A stretch of 64,000 nucleotides of DNA from Letharia columbiana (Eukaryota; Ascomycota; Lecanoromycetes; Lecanorales; Parmeliaceae). Location: the NCBI RefSeq assembly GCF_014066305.1, contig NW_023501057.1, forward strand, positions 310,001-374,000. Reading direction: 5' to 3'. The position numbers and the translations under genes are program-made. Positions 12,068 to 23,138 of this stretch are shown here, one piece after another. Every line of letters starts with the position of its first letter. The stretch's first letter is position 1. The notes beneath the pieces were generated by a model, which was given only the letters and a program-made list of their open reading frames with translations, ran no database searches and was not told where the DNA came from.

Positions 12068-12773
12068 AGGGATACAGATTATATAATGAAGGAATGTGTT
12101 CGAAAACGTGACTACATGACCGTGTTGGAAACGTCGACCCGACTTTATGCTAGAGAGAGAAATATATTAATGAGCAGCGCGTGAGCGCGAGGAAAAAAGA
12201 TGGACCTCAAGGAAATGTGGAAGTTCAAGAGTGGCGGCGTTCAGGACTGATTGTGTTGACAATGTTCCCAGTCAAGATGGAATGAAAGAAAACCACGAGA
12301 TTCAACGCTGACTCCGTTCATGTTGAGGTACGTTACCCAAGATGCCTGGCATTGTACATGCCGCTTCGCCTTTCAAAAGTGATCTTGATCGCCGATAAGG
12401 CGAGCGAGGATGAGCGGGGTGAGTGAAGGCGATTGGGTTCCACTTTTAAGCGCTCAGGTACATAAAAAGGGCACTTATCGAATAAGACCCTCTTCACTCT
12501 CTCCTTCTTCTGTCTTCGTCCTCAGAACTGTACGATCCCATTCGCTCCTGCACCTTCTAAGCTGGTTTTGGTTCCTAGAATTATACTATTCCTATAAGCC
12601 AAAATGAGCCTCACAAGGTCAACAGTCTCACTGTGAAGCGGGGTCGCTCCTTTGTTTACGACCAGTTTGATTGAGAAAACTATTTCCGGTTATATTGACA
12701 AAGGCAAGCCAGCTCGCTTGAAGGCATGGTGCAGCGCCTTCTTACTACGATAAGGGCGACCATGACGAGATCA
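12068..12773. other. Intergenic region 3' of the lectin-like gene
   Basis: About 700 bp between the methyltransferase pseudogene and the 3' end of the minus-strand lectin-like gene. No convincing ORF; the 65-codon frame at 12410 is unsupported. A pyrimidine-rich tract (CTCTTCACTCTCTCCTTCTT) lies at about 12490. Confidence 0.4.
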
Positions 12774-14600
12774 CTAAGAACTTGAGATCGTGATGTAAGA
12801 GGTGGTGATCCATTGGTTCAAAGAAGGGAGGTACTGCTCCTCCGCAAGCGTAGTCCCGTTAATTTGATGATACAAGTAGCTCTCCGTTTGGTTAGCTAAA
12901 GTAATACTAGCAAGTCTCCTGAAAGGGAATGGACCAACGGGGGCAGTGTTCGTGGCGGGATTGAAGTTGATGACGACTGGCCGTGTGCCATTAACCCAGA
13001 TTGCAAATAAATAGCCAGGCGGACTAATCATCACGAGGTCAGATTCGATAAAATTGCTGTTTTCGAAGTTGACCTGATTTGATGTGGTTGATGTCTCCCA
13101 TCCTAATGGATTTGTTAACTTGACGTTTAATTTACATATGTTAGGGTTCTGTAATAGGTATTACGAACCCGAGTAGAATTTTCCATAGCTGGCATTATTC
13201 CACGAAGTGTATTCGGACGTCAAGAAGGAAGTAGAGTTGTAGTCGTAGAAAAGCATCTGCACATCTAATATACTTTGATTCAGGAAAGGGGTCGGTGCGC
13301 TGGCAAACGGGGCTCTGAGTGTAGTTCCTCCATTCGTCTCGTACAATGTGCTGCTGAAAGTTTGATTGAACCTACCAATGAAATAGATGGGCGAAAACCC
13401 GAAGCGCGCTTCCGATTTGTTGTTTGAGGTGATATCAATCCAGTGAGACTTTGTACCCAACCCAAGCTTAAGACATGTGAGAGCGATGGCATCGCACGGA
13501 TCTGTAGCAGCTCGTGCCACTCTCAAAAGAGCGGACACGTCGCCATGCAGATTCTCGTATAACAAGAGACTCTGATTAACAGTCTCATTTGCAGCAACAG
13601 TTCCAGTGCTGTTGGTTGACGTAACTGATAGTTGCCGCGTACTCGGGAATGTAGTGTAATTTGAGAGATCCTCACTAGATTGCCACCAAATACCGTCGGT
13701 ATACGTTCTTGAGCTGAGACGATTGCTGACCGAAATATAGTAAAGATGAAGCTGAGTTGCTGAAGTCAGTAACAGAAGTATTCTTGTATCTCTCAATGTA
13801 TAACTTACACTTGTGCTAACATCTTGTTCCACAACATCAGCCGCTAAGGGTGTCAGATATCTCGCGTCCGAGATACCCGTTGGGTTTGTCTTTACAATCC
13901 ATTGATCTTCCGAGGCTGCGTAAACAACTTGCTGAATATCCCCTTTGATATCCTGAAAGAATACATGTCTATCGCCACTATTCATATATATTGCTGCAAA
14001 AGAAGTATCGTTGAGGATTTGTTGCGTGAAAGAGCTATTTACAGGATGTGCAGACGCCGTGGGACTTGCTGTGTTCATTGAAATCGGCCCCCCTGAGGGT
14101 CTTGCTTTATAAGTAAAGAATTGTCCTTATAGCATCAGATAAATACGTACCTGGCTGTAGCTGAAGAGCTAGGATAGGCTCTCGGAGATTTTCGGAGTCC
14201 AACACCGAGCCCAACGGCTAGTGCCATAAGAAGCAACACGGCCAGGGCCGCGAAAGCAAAGTTTTTCCGCTTTAAGAAAATAGTTTTTCGAAGTGTAGTC
14301 GAAGTCTCTGGCTGTTTGATATCGCCATTGACGTTAACAGCCTCTGGGGGCGATTTGTTGTAAAGGACTTCGAGGCCCTGCTCCGGGAGCGTCTAGGTTG
14401 AATTAGATATGTTATCACCGTAGCACCTCTCTACTTACCTCGGGTGCTGAAGGAGCAGAATCAATCTCAGGAGCAGTTTCAAGTTGGGCTTGAACGTTCG
14501 CAGCAGGGACAGGATAGGGTTCTGGCGCTCTTGCACTCTCGTCATTTTGGAAGAGCTCCAGGGTTGAAAAAGTGTCTTGGACAATGTGGAGCAGTGCCAT
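12774..14600 (-). CDS. Membrane-anchored extracellular beta-propeller protein, fungal fucose-lectin-like; four exons
   Basis: Exons on the minus strand: 14600-14439, 14392-14151, 14100-13169 and 13102-12774, giving 554 residues. Introns of 46, 50 and 66 bp start GTAAGT, GTACGT and GTTCGT and end CTAG, CAAG and TTAG; reading frame is kept across all three. Residues about 1-100 form a cytoplasmic, Pro/Glu-rich tail (start MALLHIVQDTFSTL). A basic patch (KTIFLKRKN) is followed by a transmembrane helix (FAFAALAVLLLMALAVGLGV, about residues 104-123), predicting a type II single-pass protein. The remaining roughly 430 residues are extracellular, rich in Asn-X-Ser/Thr glycosylation sites, with repeating blade-like units (for example HVFFQDIKGDIQQVVY; LLLYENLHGDVSALL; MLFYDYNSTSFLTSEY). 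That layout matches many Pezizomycotina proteins annotated as fucose-specific-lectin-like. Ligand and role are not known; lectin identity is inferred, and I did not verify fucose-binding residues. Confidence 0.8.
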
Positions 14601-15236
14601 TTTTCAGATTGACGCTCGAATCTGTTGTTGTGCTCCGTGATGGGACTGGATTCAAGGATAAGTTAGAAGATGTGAAATGTAGGAAATTGTGGGGCGGATT
14701 TCTTCCCACATGCTCAGCTTTTGGACAGATATGGTAAATGAAGTGTGCTGCATCCTGCAGGCCGTTCGATTGCATGTCTCCGCCTCGCTGCTGCCAAAGC
14801 TGCTGCATATCCCCTTGGGCTGAAAACAGGCGGATGATCGGCCATAGCAGGAACTCCTGATGAGACCTGGTACTAGTACACAAGACCGTTACCGAATGCA
14901 AGCAGAGAAAAGAAAGCGAGATGAGAGGTCGAGACGTTCAGGACAGGTTGTCGGACTGTCTGTGAATTGTCTATTGCCTCATCGATAGCCGCTGCAGCTT
15001 TCCTTATTCAGCATTGAAATAAATCCTTCGCGCCCTTTATTTTTAGGCAATTAGATCCGGATTCATTTCCCTCAGTGATTCTCGCGCGTAAAGTCATGTG
15101 TAAACCTTGTAATTGGTGAAAAGCAGTATCAGCTCATGCAGAGCACGTCTCAGCCTCGCGCGATATGTTTTATTTACAAGCCACCTCCTACACGCACCCT
15201 CGCCTCACCCTTTAGACTCACTCTTACACCCTCGCC
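14601..15236. other. Intergenic region upstream of the lectin-like gene
   Basis: Likely contains the promoter of the minus-strand lectin-like gene. ORFs seen here (up to 119 codons) are shadows without family resemblance. A CACCCTCGCCTCACC motif occurs twice, near 15195-15210 and 15227-15241. Confidence 0.4.
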
Positions 15237-15527
15237 TCACCTTTTCAGGGTAATGTTGAGAGCGGCGAGAGGTACCTTACTCGATGAAGGCATGCCAGAA
15301 GAATAATTATCCACGATTCCACGTTATCCAACAGCGACGACGTGCCAAGCATTCTCGATCGGGCTAGCGTTCCCGGTGGGCCTTGGCATGGCACAGAAAA
15401 AGTGATACCCAGTCGCACCAGTCCTCAAAATTCCATCAAAATCAACATCAACGAGGAACGTTTCTTCCGCGCCAGATTGATCTTGAATAACATGTTCTCT
15501 TGAGTCGTAGATCACATTCGACGTCAA
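15237..15527 (-). pseudogene. C-terminal fragment of an unidentified protein with one in-frame stop
   Basis: Sixty-seven codons from 15527 include EETFLVDVDFDGILRTGATG and GYHFFCAMPRPTG, then reach TAA at 15324-15326. The same frame stays open beyond it (RGIVDNYSSGMPSSSKVPLA and on) to TGA at 15237. A CAA to TAA change would explain the interruption. No start or signal peptide is visible upstream; 15530-15800 carries short frames on both strands. Family not recognised. Confidence 0.3.
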
Positions 15528-16072
15528 ATCGTGAAGGAGTCAATTCATCGAACGGCTACTTGTTTTGACAGCTTGCCCGATGGCCGGCGGACTATGTATA
15601 GTTCTCAACCACCAACTGGATTTACTATTTCTGCAACGAGCAAGACGGTACTCTTAGCATCATGTATCAATGTCGAGATGCTGGTAATCCACTGCCGTCA
15701 GGCAAACACTTGCAAGATGTATATGCGGCGGTTTGAGGCAGCTACTCTTATGCCAATGAGTGGATATGCCATAGAAAGTCCGCTACATGCTTCTTGACCT
15801 GCGCAGTGCCCGATTGATACGGTGCTAAGCCACCTCACTCTGCGTATTGGAGTTATCTGATATACAACTTGTGATTCTCATGAAGAGGATACAGAGCAGA
15901 CTCCTAACAATGCTTCACAACTCCTATACCTGCCTTTATGCCATTCTTTTGCTGTTGCTAGCTATACAACCACTGAAACGTTTGTCCCGGCTTGTTTACC
16001 TCGAGAGCTTGTAGTTATCAATGAGGATGTCTCGAGATTTCGTAAAGGACGCAATCACTCCCCCGACAAGAA

Positions 16073-16681
16073 TCATTTCGGCCATTTCTTCCACCCACGG
16101 CCATGGCCCTTCTGTAGATGTCGTCAGCGCCGTCCCACAGCACCGTAGCTTGAGGTAATGCTTACCTGTTTCCACTCCTGTACCAACTTGGGCATCTCCA
16201 ACATAGCCTGCCTCCTCTTCTCCAACCTCCCCTTCATCGTCCTCTCCCACAGCTTTCCTTTCACCTTCTGCCCGACCCCTGTCCCCTTCACCCTCAATCC
16301 ATGCTTCACCCTCCTCTGTATTCTCTCTTCTGTGCCCTTGGTTGTGTAAGGTAATAGCTCTTCAATTCCATTGGCTCGTGCCATCTTCACTAGATCCGCT
16401 TGCCGCCGCAACGAAAAGACTGGGTTGTGCCATTTGCCGGTAGCTGGGTGCTTTTGCGATTGGAACGGGTTCGGATAAGGGAGTGATGGGGGGGAATCTG
16501 AGATGGTATTCTCTTCTCGACTGGCATTTGGGTCGGAGGAGGAGGTGCTAAGGGAGGTGGACATTGAGGATGTTGGGGCGCGGTTGGCGAAGGAGGATGT
16601 AGGGGGAGGGTAACGGGCGAAGAATCGTAGCAGTCGTGGCGGGAGAGACTGTGCGAGCTTTACGTACTCTTGAGAAGCCAT
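16073..16681 (-). CDS. mrpl25: Mitochondrial large ribosomal subunit protein mL59 (yeast MRPL25 family), two exons
   Basis: Exon 1 is 16681-16166 and exon 2 is 16111-16073; the 54-bp intron (GTAAGC ... TACAG) is in phase 0. The 184-residue product begins MASQEYVKLAQSLPPRLLRF, matching the family's N-terminal 'LPPRLL+FFARYPP' block. A low-complexity Ser-rich insert (about residues 28-70) follows. The conserved core has NPFQSQKHPATGKWHNPVFS, LRRQADLVKMA, GIEELLP and RVKGTGVGQKVKGK, with the MLEMPKLVQEWKQ helix. The short second exon supplies the invariant tail KGHGRGWKKWPK, which confirms the splice. The protein is a fungal-specific component of the mitoribosomal large subunit in the mitochondrial matrix. 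It is a housekeeping gene and the strongest call in the window. Confidence 0.93.
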
Positions 16682-17150
16682 GGCTGTGAAAAAGAAAGAG
16701 AACGCTGAAGCCCGAGACTAATCACAGTCGTCCACCAGCTTGGCCGTCGAATCTCAATATGGGGATAGATCTCCCCCACGCTAGCAAATTATTTAGCGTA
16801 TCCTTTAAACCCACTAGGTTTCTTGGCATTGGGTCTGACAGTACGGGCTAAGTCCCGGCGGCGTGCCAGCAAATCCTGGCGCTGGAACAACCAGATTTAT
16901 ATCTTTTCATCGACTGATATTATGATAGTCATCGCTTTTGAGAATACATTTTCTTTGGCGCGATTATAGAGAGCATCGGAACCTCTAGATCTGTCAGCAA
17001 AGTTTTCCTCACGAAAGCCCTCATCGTGCAGCTGTATCGGAGGGCCGCGGTTTTCACGCCGCAGGGTACTAGATACTCGTTTCCACCCCCATTTGCACGT
17101 TACCCCTATTTGCACGCTCTTAAATCCGATAAATCCGATATAGATAGCTA
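16682..17150. other. mL59 upstream region and right edge of gene island 1
   Basis: Normal composition to about 17110, then an abrupt change to AT-rich RIPed sequence. It should contain the promoter of the mL59 gene. No further gene is supported; the 106-codon minus ORF at 16897-17217 straddles the boundary and is unlikely to be real. Confidence 0.45.
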
Positions 17151-18024
17151 CCACTACTATGGCTACCACTATTACTCTTTTAAATAACTTACTATTATAG
17201 TCTATTATAATAGCCAATACTATAATATTATAATCACCGTCTATAGATCTAATATAATAGATATTTCTATTCTAAACTCAGATATAGTCTATTTTTATCT
17301 TAGCGATATATATATCTAAGTAGTATTCGATATTTCATCTAGACTATATAATGTAATAAGATATCTATTAAAAATACTATAAATTTTCTAACTAGTAACT
17401 AGCTACGAGTTATACTATATCTTATTATAAGTACTAGTCGAAAAGATATAATATAATATAAAATATTAATCTACTATATTATACTCTAATATAATATAAG
17501 TTATTAAGATTTATATAATCTCATATCTAATATAATATAGAATCTTAACGAAATATTTTACGATATAATATATCTGTAATATTATATTATGAAATAATAT
17601 ATATATGAAATATCTCGATTAGGATTTCTATATTTAGAAGTAGATATTCTAATTATTATTTTAGTTAATAATTACGCTAAATTAATAAGATATAGAATTA
17701 AATATAATTATATTTTATTACTTTATATATATGAAAGAAAGCGAGTTATATCTATTAATAATAAGAAAAGCTTATTTTCCTTTAATATTAGTTACGCGAA
17801 ATCCGCTAACACTTCGTAATTAAAGTTATTAATAATAATTTTATATATTTATTACGTATTTTTAATATCGCTATCTAATATAAAATTATACGTATTATAA
17901 TTATAGCCTTTTTATTAAATTATCGATCTAGAAAAATTAATATATTTCTTAGTATTCTCTCGAAAGTATCGTAGTTTAATATAATAAGTTATATTTTTTT
18001 AAGCTGTCTTCTCGCGATATATAA
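17151..18024. other. RIPed transposon-derived sequence shared with 43.2-43.4 and 46.56-46.62 kb
   Basis: About 17500-17650 aligns with the reverse complement of about 43240-43440 (for example ATATTTTACGATATA in both). About 17410-17440, with ACTAGTCGAAAAGATATAAT, aligns with the reverse complement of about 46570-46600. The same element is therefore present here uninterrupted and, in the opposite orientation, split by the Helitron-like array at 43.4-46.6 kb. Confidence 0.55.
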
Positions 18025-21000
18025 AAAAAGATTAGATATAGAAAGTATATAAAAGTATATTTAATGATTCTAGAATAGATTAACGATACTTATAATAATA
18101 ATTAGAATTAAGAATTAGATATACTTAAATAAGAGATAGCTTTATATTACTCGTATAATAGCGATAATAATAATTAAGATTAAAATATTAATTTAGATAA
18201 CGTAACTTTTATAGTAAACTTTTTATTATTATACGCTAGATTAATTACGTATAAATAAAGATTTATAATTTTATCTTTTAAATATAATTACGTTTAATAT
18301 TTTAAGATTTTTATAATAGCTCGATACTTATTAATTAACGCGTTAATATTATTATATCTAAGCTATAATAGCGCTTATTATTAAGTTCTATATTACACTT
18401 TTAAATAGTTTAAAAAATAAGATTTATTTAATTATTAGCGCGTATAGTAGAATTATTTTTAATACTTATATCTTATTTAGCTTCGATATTATCTATTTTC
18501 TTTTAATTTAAGCTCTTATCTTTATCTATATATATAATAATTCACGCGATAAGCGAAACTCTAGACTTCTTTATAATTATACTCGCGTACTTTTTTTATA
18601 TAATATTATTAAAATATAAGTCTATTAGAATAATAATTAGAATTAGAGATTACTTATTATTTATTTATTATATCTTATCTAATTTATTTAAAAGCTTATT
18701 TTTATTATAACGATAATATATTAATATATTTAACTTTACGCTTTTTAATAGTTATAGCGTAGTTAATAGCTAAGATATCGACTTTCTTTACTTTTTTAAT
18801 TAGTTTCTCCTTAAATATAAATATATTTATTCGCTATCGCGATCTTTTAGTATTTTTATTTTAATTAAGTTTATTTTTTGCTTTTTATTTTAGCTAAGAG
18901 CTTAGTTATTATCTAATTAATCTATATTAAGATTCTTTAATATTACTATTATTATTAGTATTTAATATTTATTATAGTAAATTATTAGACTTAATCTTTT
19001 CTACTTTAATTACTATAAAAAGATAAATTAGTAAATATATATAAAAGAATTAAAGGGCTTATACGGATATCTATAAATATTAAGCTATTCTTAATTTTAA
19101 TTAAAGCTTATTTTATTAAAAAGTGCGTTAATTCTAATAAGTATCGATATTAGAAATAAAGAGGATATATATTATACGCTATTATAAGTATATTATTATA
19201 GAGTTTAATTTAAAGAATAATTATTTTTATAAAGATAGTAAGACTTAAAAATAAGAAAGTAAGAACGAAATATACGAAAATTTTAATAAGTTATAGTAGT
19301 TTAGCGTTAGTTAAATTAGATAAAGATAATTACTTATTAACTCGCTCTTTTAAATCTTTTATCTTTTAATTTATATAGATTATAATAATAATTATAATTA
19401 TTATAGAAGTAATTAAGATTATATTAAATAATAACGCTTAATAAATATAATTTACTTAAACTTAAATCTTTAAAATTAAAGAAAAAGCGTTTTATTAATA
19501 TTTAATTTAAGCTAGATAATATAAAGTAATCTAAAAATTTAATATACGCGATAGATATCTAAGCTTTTCTTTCTCTCTCTTTCTTCTCTAAGACTTTCTT
19601 TTTTATATTAACTTTTCTTATTATTAGACTATCTTCTTTATATATTAGACTTCTATTTAAATAATCTAATATTATTATAATAATATTAAAAGTATAATAT
19701 AGTCGTTAAGTTATATATTTATTTTTTATTTTTTAATAATTTTAAGCTAATATATAGATAGATCGCGTAAAGAGCTTAATTTATATACGCTTAATCTATT
19801 ATTAATAAATCTTCGAAAAAATTAATATTATTCTAGAGTGCTAGATATAGCGTTAAAATAAAGTCTTTATTAGATATTATTATCGCTTTAATCGCTATCG
19901 TTATTACTTTAATAGATATCGCCTTTATTTTAATAGTATTAAAGCGTCGATGAAAATTAGATAGTATATTCTTCTAATTATTATTATACTTATTATATAT
20001 AATTAACGCGAGCTATAACTTAAGCTTTACGCGAGATTTATTATTATTAAAAGTTAATTAATCTTATAATCTTAAAGCTTTTCTTCTAATATTTAATTCG
20101 TTAAATTATACTTAATTAGAATTTATTAAAACGCTATTATATTTAAAGATTTACTTTTAAAGTATTATATAAAATAATAGAAGTCTTTCTAGTTCGTTAA
20201 TTTAAGAGTAAGCTTTTCGTTATTACGCTTTATAATTAGCTTTAATAATCTTTATTTAAATAGATATTTATCTTTATATAATATATAAAAAGCGAATTAT
20301 ATTATAGAAAAAGAATCTAAATTTTATAATTATTTTAGTTAAGCTATTTAAAGTAAAGAGAAGAATATATTTATCTTTAATTATTAAATTAGTTAATTAT
20401 TATAAATATAATTATAAAATATAATTACGTATTATTAATTATTTTAGTAATTATAAAAAGTATAAAAGAAATGAAATTATATAATTAAGTATTTATAAAC
20501 TTTTCTCTTCTAAGTATTTATTTTAATTTAGAGTTTAATCGCTATCTAATTAAAAAAGGGTAAGATATAAAAAATATATAAAAGTATATTTAATAATTCT
20601 AGAACGAATTAACGATATCTATAATAATAATTAAAATTAAGAATTAGATATACTCGAATAAGAGATAGCTTTATATTACTCGTATAATAGTAAAAGTAAT
20701 AATTAAGATTAAAATATTAATCTAGATAGCGTAGCTTTTATAATAGATTTTTTATTATTATATATTAAATTAATTATATATTAATAAAGATTTATAATTT
20801 TATCTTCTAGATATAATTATATTTAATATTTTAAGATTTTTATAATAGCTTAATATTAATTAGTTAGTATATTAATATTATTATATCTAAGCTATAATAG
20901 AGTTTATTATTAAATTTTATATCGCGCTTTTAAGTAGCTTAAAAGATAAAGTTTATTTAATTACTAGCGCGTATAATAGAATTATTTTTAATATTTATAT

Positions 21001-21240
21001 CTTATTTAGTTTTAATATTATTTATACTCTTATAATCTAAGCTTTTATCTTTATCTATATATATAATAATTTACGCGAAGAGTAAAACTCTAGACTTTCT
21101 TTAAATTACGCTCGCGTACTTTTTTATATAATATTATTAAAATATAAATCTATTTATTAGAATAATAACTAGACTTAGAAGTTATTTATCGCTTATTTAT
21201 TATATTTTATTTAATCTACTTAAGAGCTTACTTCTATTTT
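18025..21240 (+). mobile_element. RIPed LTR-type element with two direct repeats of about 670 bp
   Basis: About 18025-18700 and 20560-21235 are direct repeats about 2.5 kb apart, differing mainly by C/T and A/G transitions. They flank about 1.86 kb of stop-rich DNA. A run AATTAAAAAAGGG directly before the second repeat resembles a polypurine tract, which supports an LTR element in plus orientation. No reverse transcriptase or integrase signature could be read in the interior, so it is probably non-autonomous (LARD-like) or too degraded. Exact ends and target duplication could not be fixed. The sequence 21241-21799 beyond it is plain RIPed DNA. Confidence 0.6.
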
Positions 21241-21804
21241 TCTATTAAGTCTATTAATTAGATTAAAGTTTATATCTTATTTTTATATAAATATTTAATC
21301 GCGTATTAAATAATATTTTATTATTTAAGACTTTTAAATATAATCTAGCTAAGAAAAGAATCTATTATATAAAAAATTATAAATTATAATATATATTTTT
21401 ATAGCGATAGAGAATTCTAATTATCTTTTTAATTATCGTTATTTAAAGATAACTATAATAGCGAAAAATATTTATATTCTTATTTTTAATCTAGAATTAG
21501 AATTACGTAATTAGCTTATTAAAGTTTTAAATTTAAATAATCTATACTCTTATAGAGGCGCTTAGATCGCTTAAGTATATTAGCGATATTCTTATATATT
21601 AATTTAATATTAATAAACTTAAAAGTCTCTTATATCTCTTCGCTCGCCTTATTAGATATAAATCTATATCTTACTATATTATAATTCTTAGACTATTATT
21701 TAGTCGATTCTAATAGTAATATTTATTCTTTTTTATTCTTAAGCGCTTATACTGTATAGTTTCTAAGAACTACGCATTTTATTTTAGTAAAAAATATATA
21801 TAAG

Positions 21805-21954
21805 TGTTAAGGAATAGTTCTTAATATCATAATATTGGTGTGGTGTAAAGTTATTCTATTAATCTATGTGGTCTGCAGGCACATATGTGCGGAGGGGAGG
21901 CGCGCTAAGGCCTAATTGGTACTAGTGGCCCTATGTGAAGGATTCTCCGTAACA
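21805..21954 (-). repeat. 3' LTR of the 21.8-23.1 kb element
   Basis: 150-bp LTR, TG...CA ends. It contains GGCGCGCTAAGGCCTAATTGG, a block that also appears in the Helitron-like copies near 28.25, 33.70 and 44.19 kb. Confidence 0.92.
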
Positions 21955-22129
21955 AGTGCCCACAAAAAACAGAGAAAGGCCATGTCCTCATGGCAAGAAG
22001 TATGCATGCATGATTTTTCGAATGCCGGAAAGAAATGGAGACACCGTGCCAATTAGTGGTGTGAATCCCATGAAATCTCCTGCCGCAGTGAAAACCTTTG
22101 AATAATGAAATGACTGTCAGAGCAAGACA

Positions 22130-22720
22130 TCAGACGGTTTCAATTCGTCCAAATATGTATTGTCTGATGTCCTCCTGCAGAGGCCCAATTGGCTGTGATC
22201 GACGCAGTAGATCCTTCTCTTGTGTGCTCATTGCAGTGATGTACCATAATGTGATATTGCCCAGGCATGTGGAGATAGTAGGCCAAATCGTAGTGGTGTT
22301 CTCCGCTTGCTGAGTGATGATTTGACGCGGGATCGTGGAGAGCTGAGCCATGTCTTTGACGATGGTGGCCTTGTTGCCGCTTGGTTTCTCCGCAGTGTTC
22401 TCCGCAGTGTTCTCCGCAATTGCCTGTAGTGTTTCCTCCTCTTATTCAACTGGGTGCTCTGGCTGAGTGATCGACTGAGTGACTGGCTGAGTAGCTGGCT
22501 GAGTGGCTGACTGAGTGACTGGCTGAGTGACTGGCTGAGTGGCTTGCTGACGAAACTCATTGCGTAGTTGATTCATTTCAGTCCTTAGCATACCCATTTC
22601 AGTTCTTATTTCGGTTTTGAATATGGCCATTTCAGTTCTTAGTATACCTTGAAACAGAGCCATTATGCCCTGAAGCTGATCGTTCGAGATGCCGGGGATA
22701 AGTGGGCTAGAGGTAGACAT
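22130..22720 (-). pseudogene. Gag-like ORF of the TRIM-like element, interrupted by one TAA
   Basis: The frame opens at ATG 22720 and runs to TGA just after GRIETV near 22130, about 196 codons with a single internal TAA at about 22442-22444 (GTT GAA TAA GAG GAG GAA). CAA to TAA, a RIP-type transition, would explain it. The product starts MSTSSPLIPGISNDQLQGIM, continues with a coiled-coil-like segment of repeated 'LRTEM' heptads (about residues 25-55), then a TQPV-type tetrapeptide repeat (12-bp DNA unit). After the stop come AENT tetrapeptides (12-bp unit) and a C-terminal block with LLRRSQPIGPLQEDIRQYIF. There is no zinc knuckle. Gag function is inferred from position and coiled coil only. 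Confidence 0.7.
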
Positions 22721-22983
22721 AGTGATAGCCTATTGAAAGGTTCACTTGCTTGTATGCTTGCGTATAGTGACTCTGCGTAACAGGCTGAGTGCTAATAGAT
22801 GAGCGATGAGGGGGTAGTGTTGACTGCTTGCGTATAGTGACTCTGCGTGACAAGCTGAGTGCTGATAGGTAAGCGATATGGATGTTGAGGTAGGTAGAGG
22901 CGTAGCGTGACTGGCCAGCACTATGGATGAGCGAATAAAATCAATAGACTCCTGTTGAGTAATCTTCAGGTGTTGCTACCATT

Positions 22984-23133
22984 TGTTAAGGAATAGTTCT
23001 TAATATCATAATATTGGTGTGGTGTAAAGTTATTCTATTAATCTATGTGGTCTGCAGGTACATATGTGCGGAGGGGAGGCGCGCTAAGGCCTAATTGGTA
23101 CTAGTAACCCTATGTGAAGGATTCTCCGTAACA
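22984..23133 (-). repeat. 5' LTR of the 21.8-23.1 kb element
   Basis: Same 150-bp sequence as the other LTR except for about three G/A or C/T differences (for example CAGGTACATA against CAGGCACATA, and AGTAACCC against AGTGGCCC). Confidence 0.92.
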
Positions 23134-23138
23134 ATAAG

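Larger units (their letters stand above)
21805..23133 (-). mobile_element. Young miniature LTR retrotransposon (TRIM-like), 1329 bp, with TSD ATAAG
   Basis: Two 150-bp LTRs (21805-21954 and 22984-23133) begin TGTTAAGG and end CCGTAACA on the plus strand and differ at only about three sites. The element is flanked by the exact 5-bp duplication ATAAG (21800-21804 and 23134-23138). Orientation is minus: inside the right-hand LTR the minus strand reads TGGTAGCAACACC, a tRNA-type primer binding site placed 3 nt from the LTR, and the gag-like ORF is on the minus strand. No protease, RT or integrase fits in 1.0 kb, so it must be mobilised in trans. It is nearly free of RIP despite sitting in a RIPed region, so it inserted late. 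Confidence 0.93.

Noticed and set aside
14542..14901. 119-codon minus ORF upstream of the lectin-like gene
   Set aside because: Overlaps exon 1 in another frame, low-complexity, no recognisable domain.
16897..17217. 106-codon minus ORF with a hydrophobic segment
   Set aside because: Crosses the border into RIPed DNA; composition changes mid-frame and nothing is conserved.
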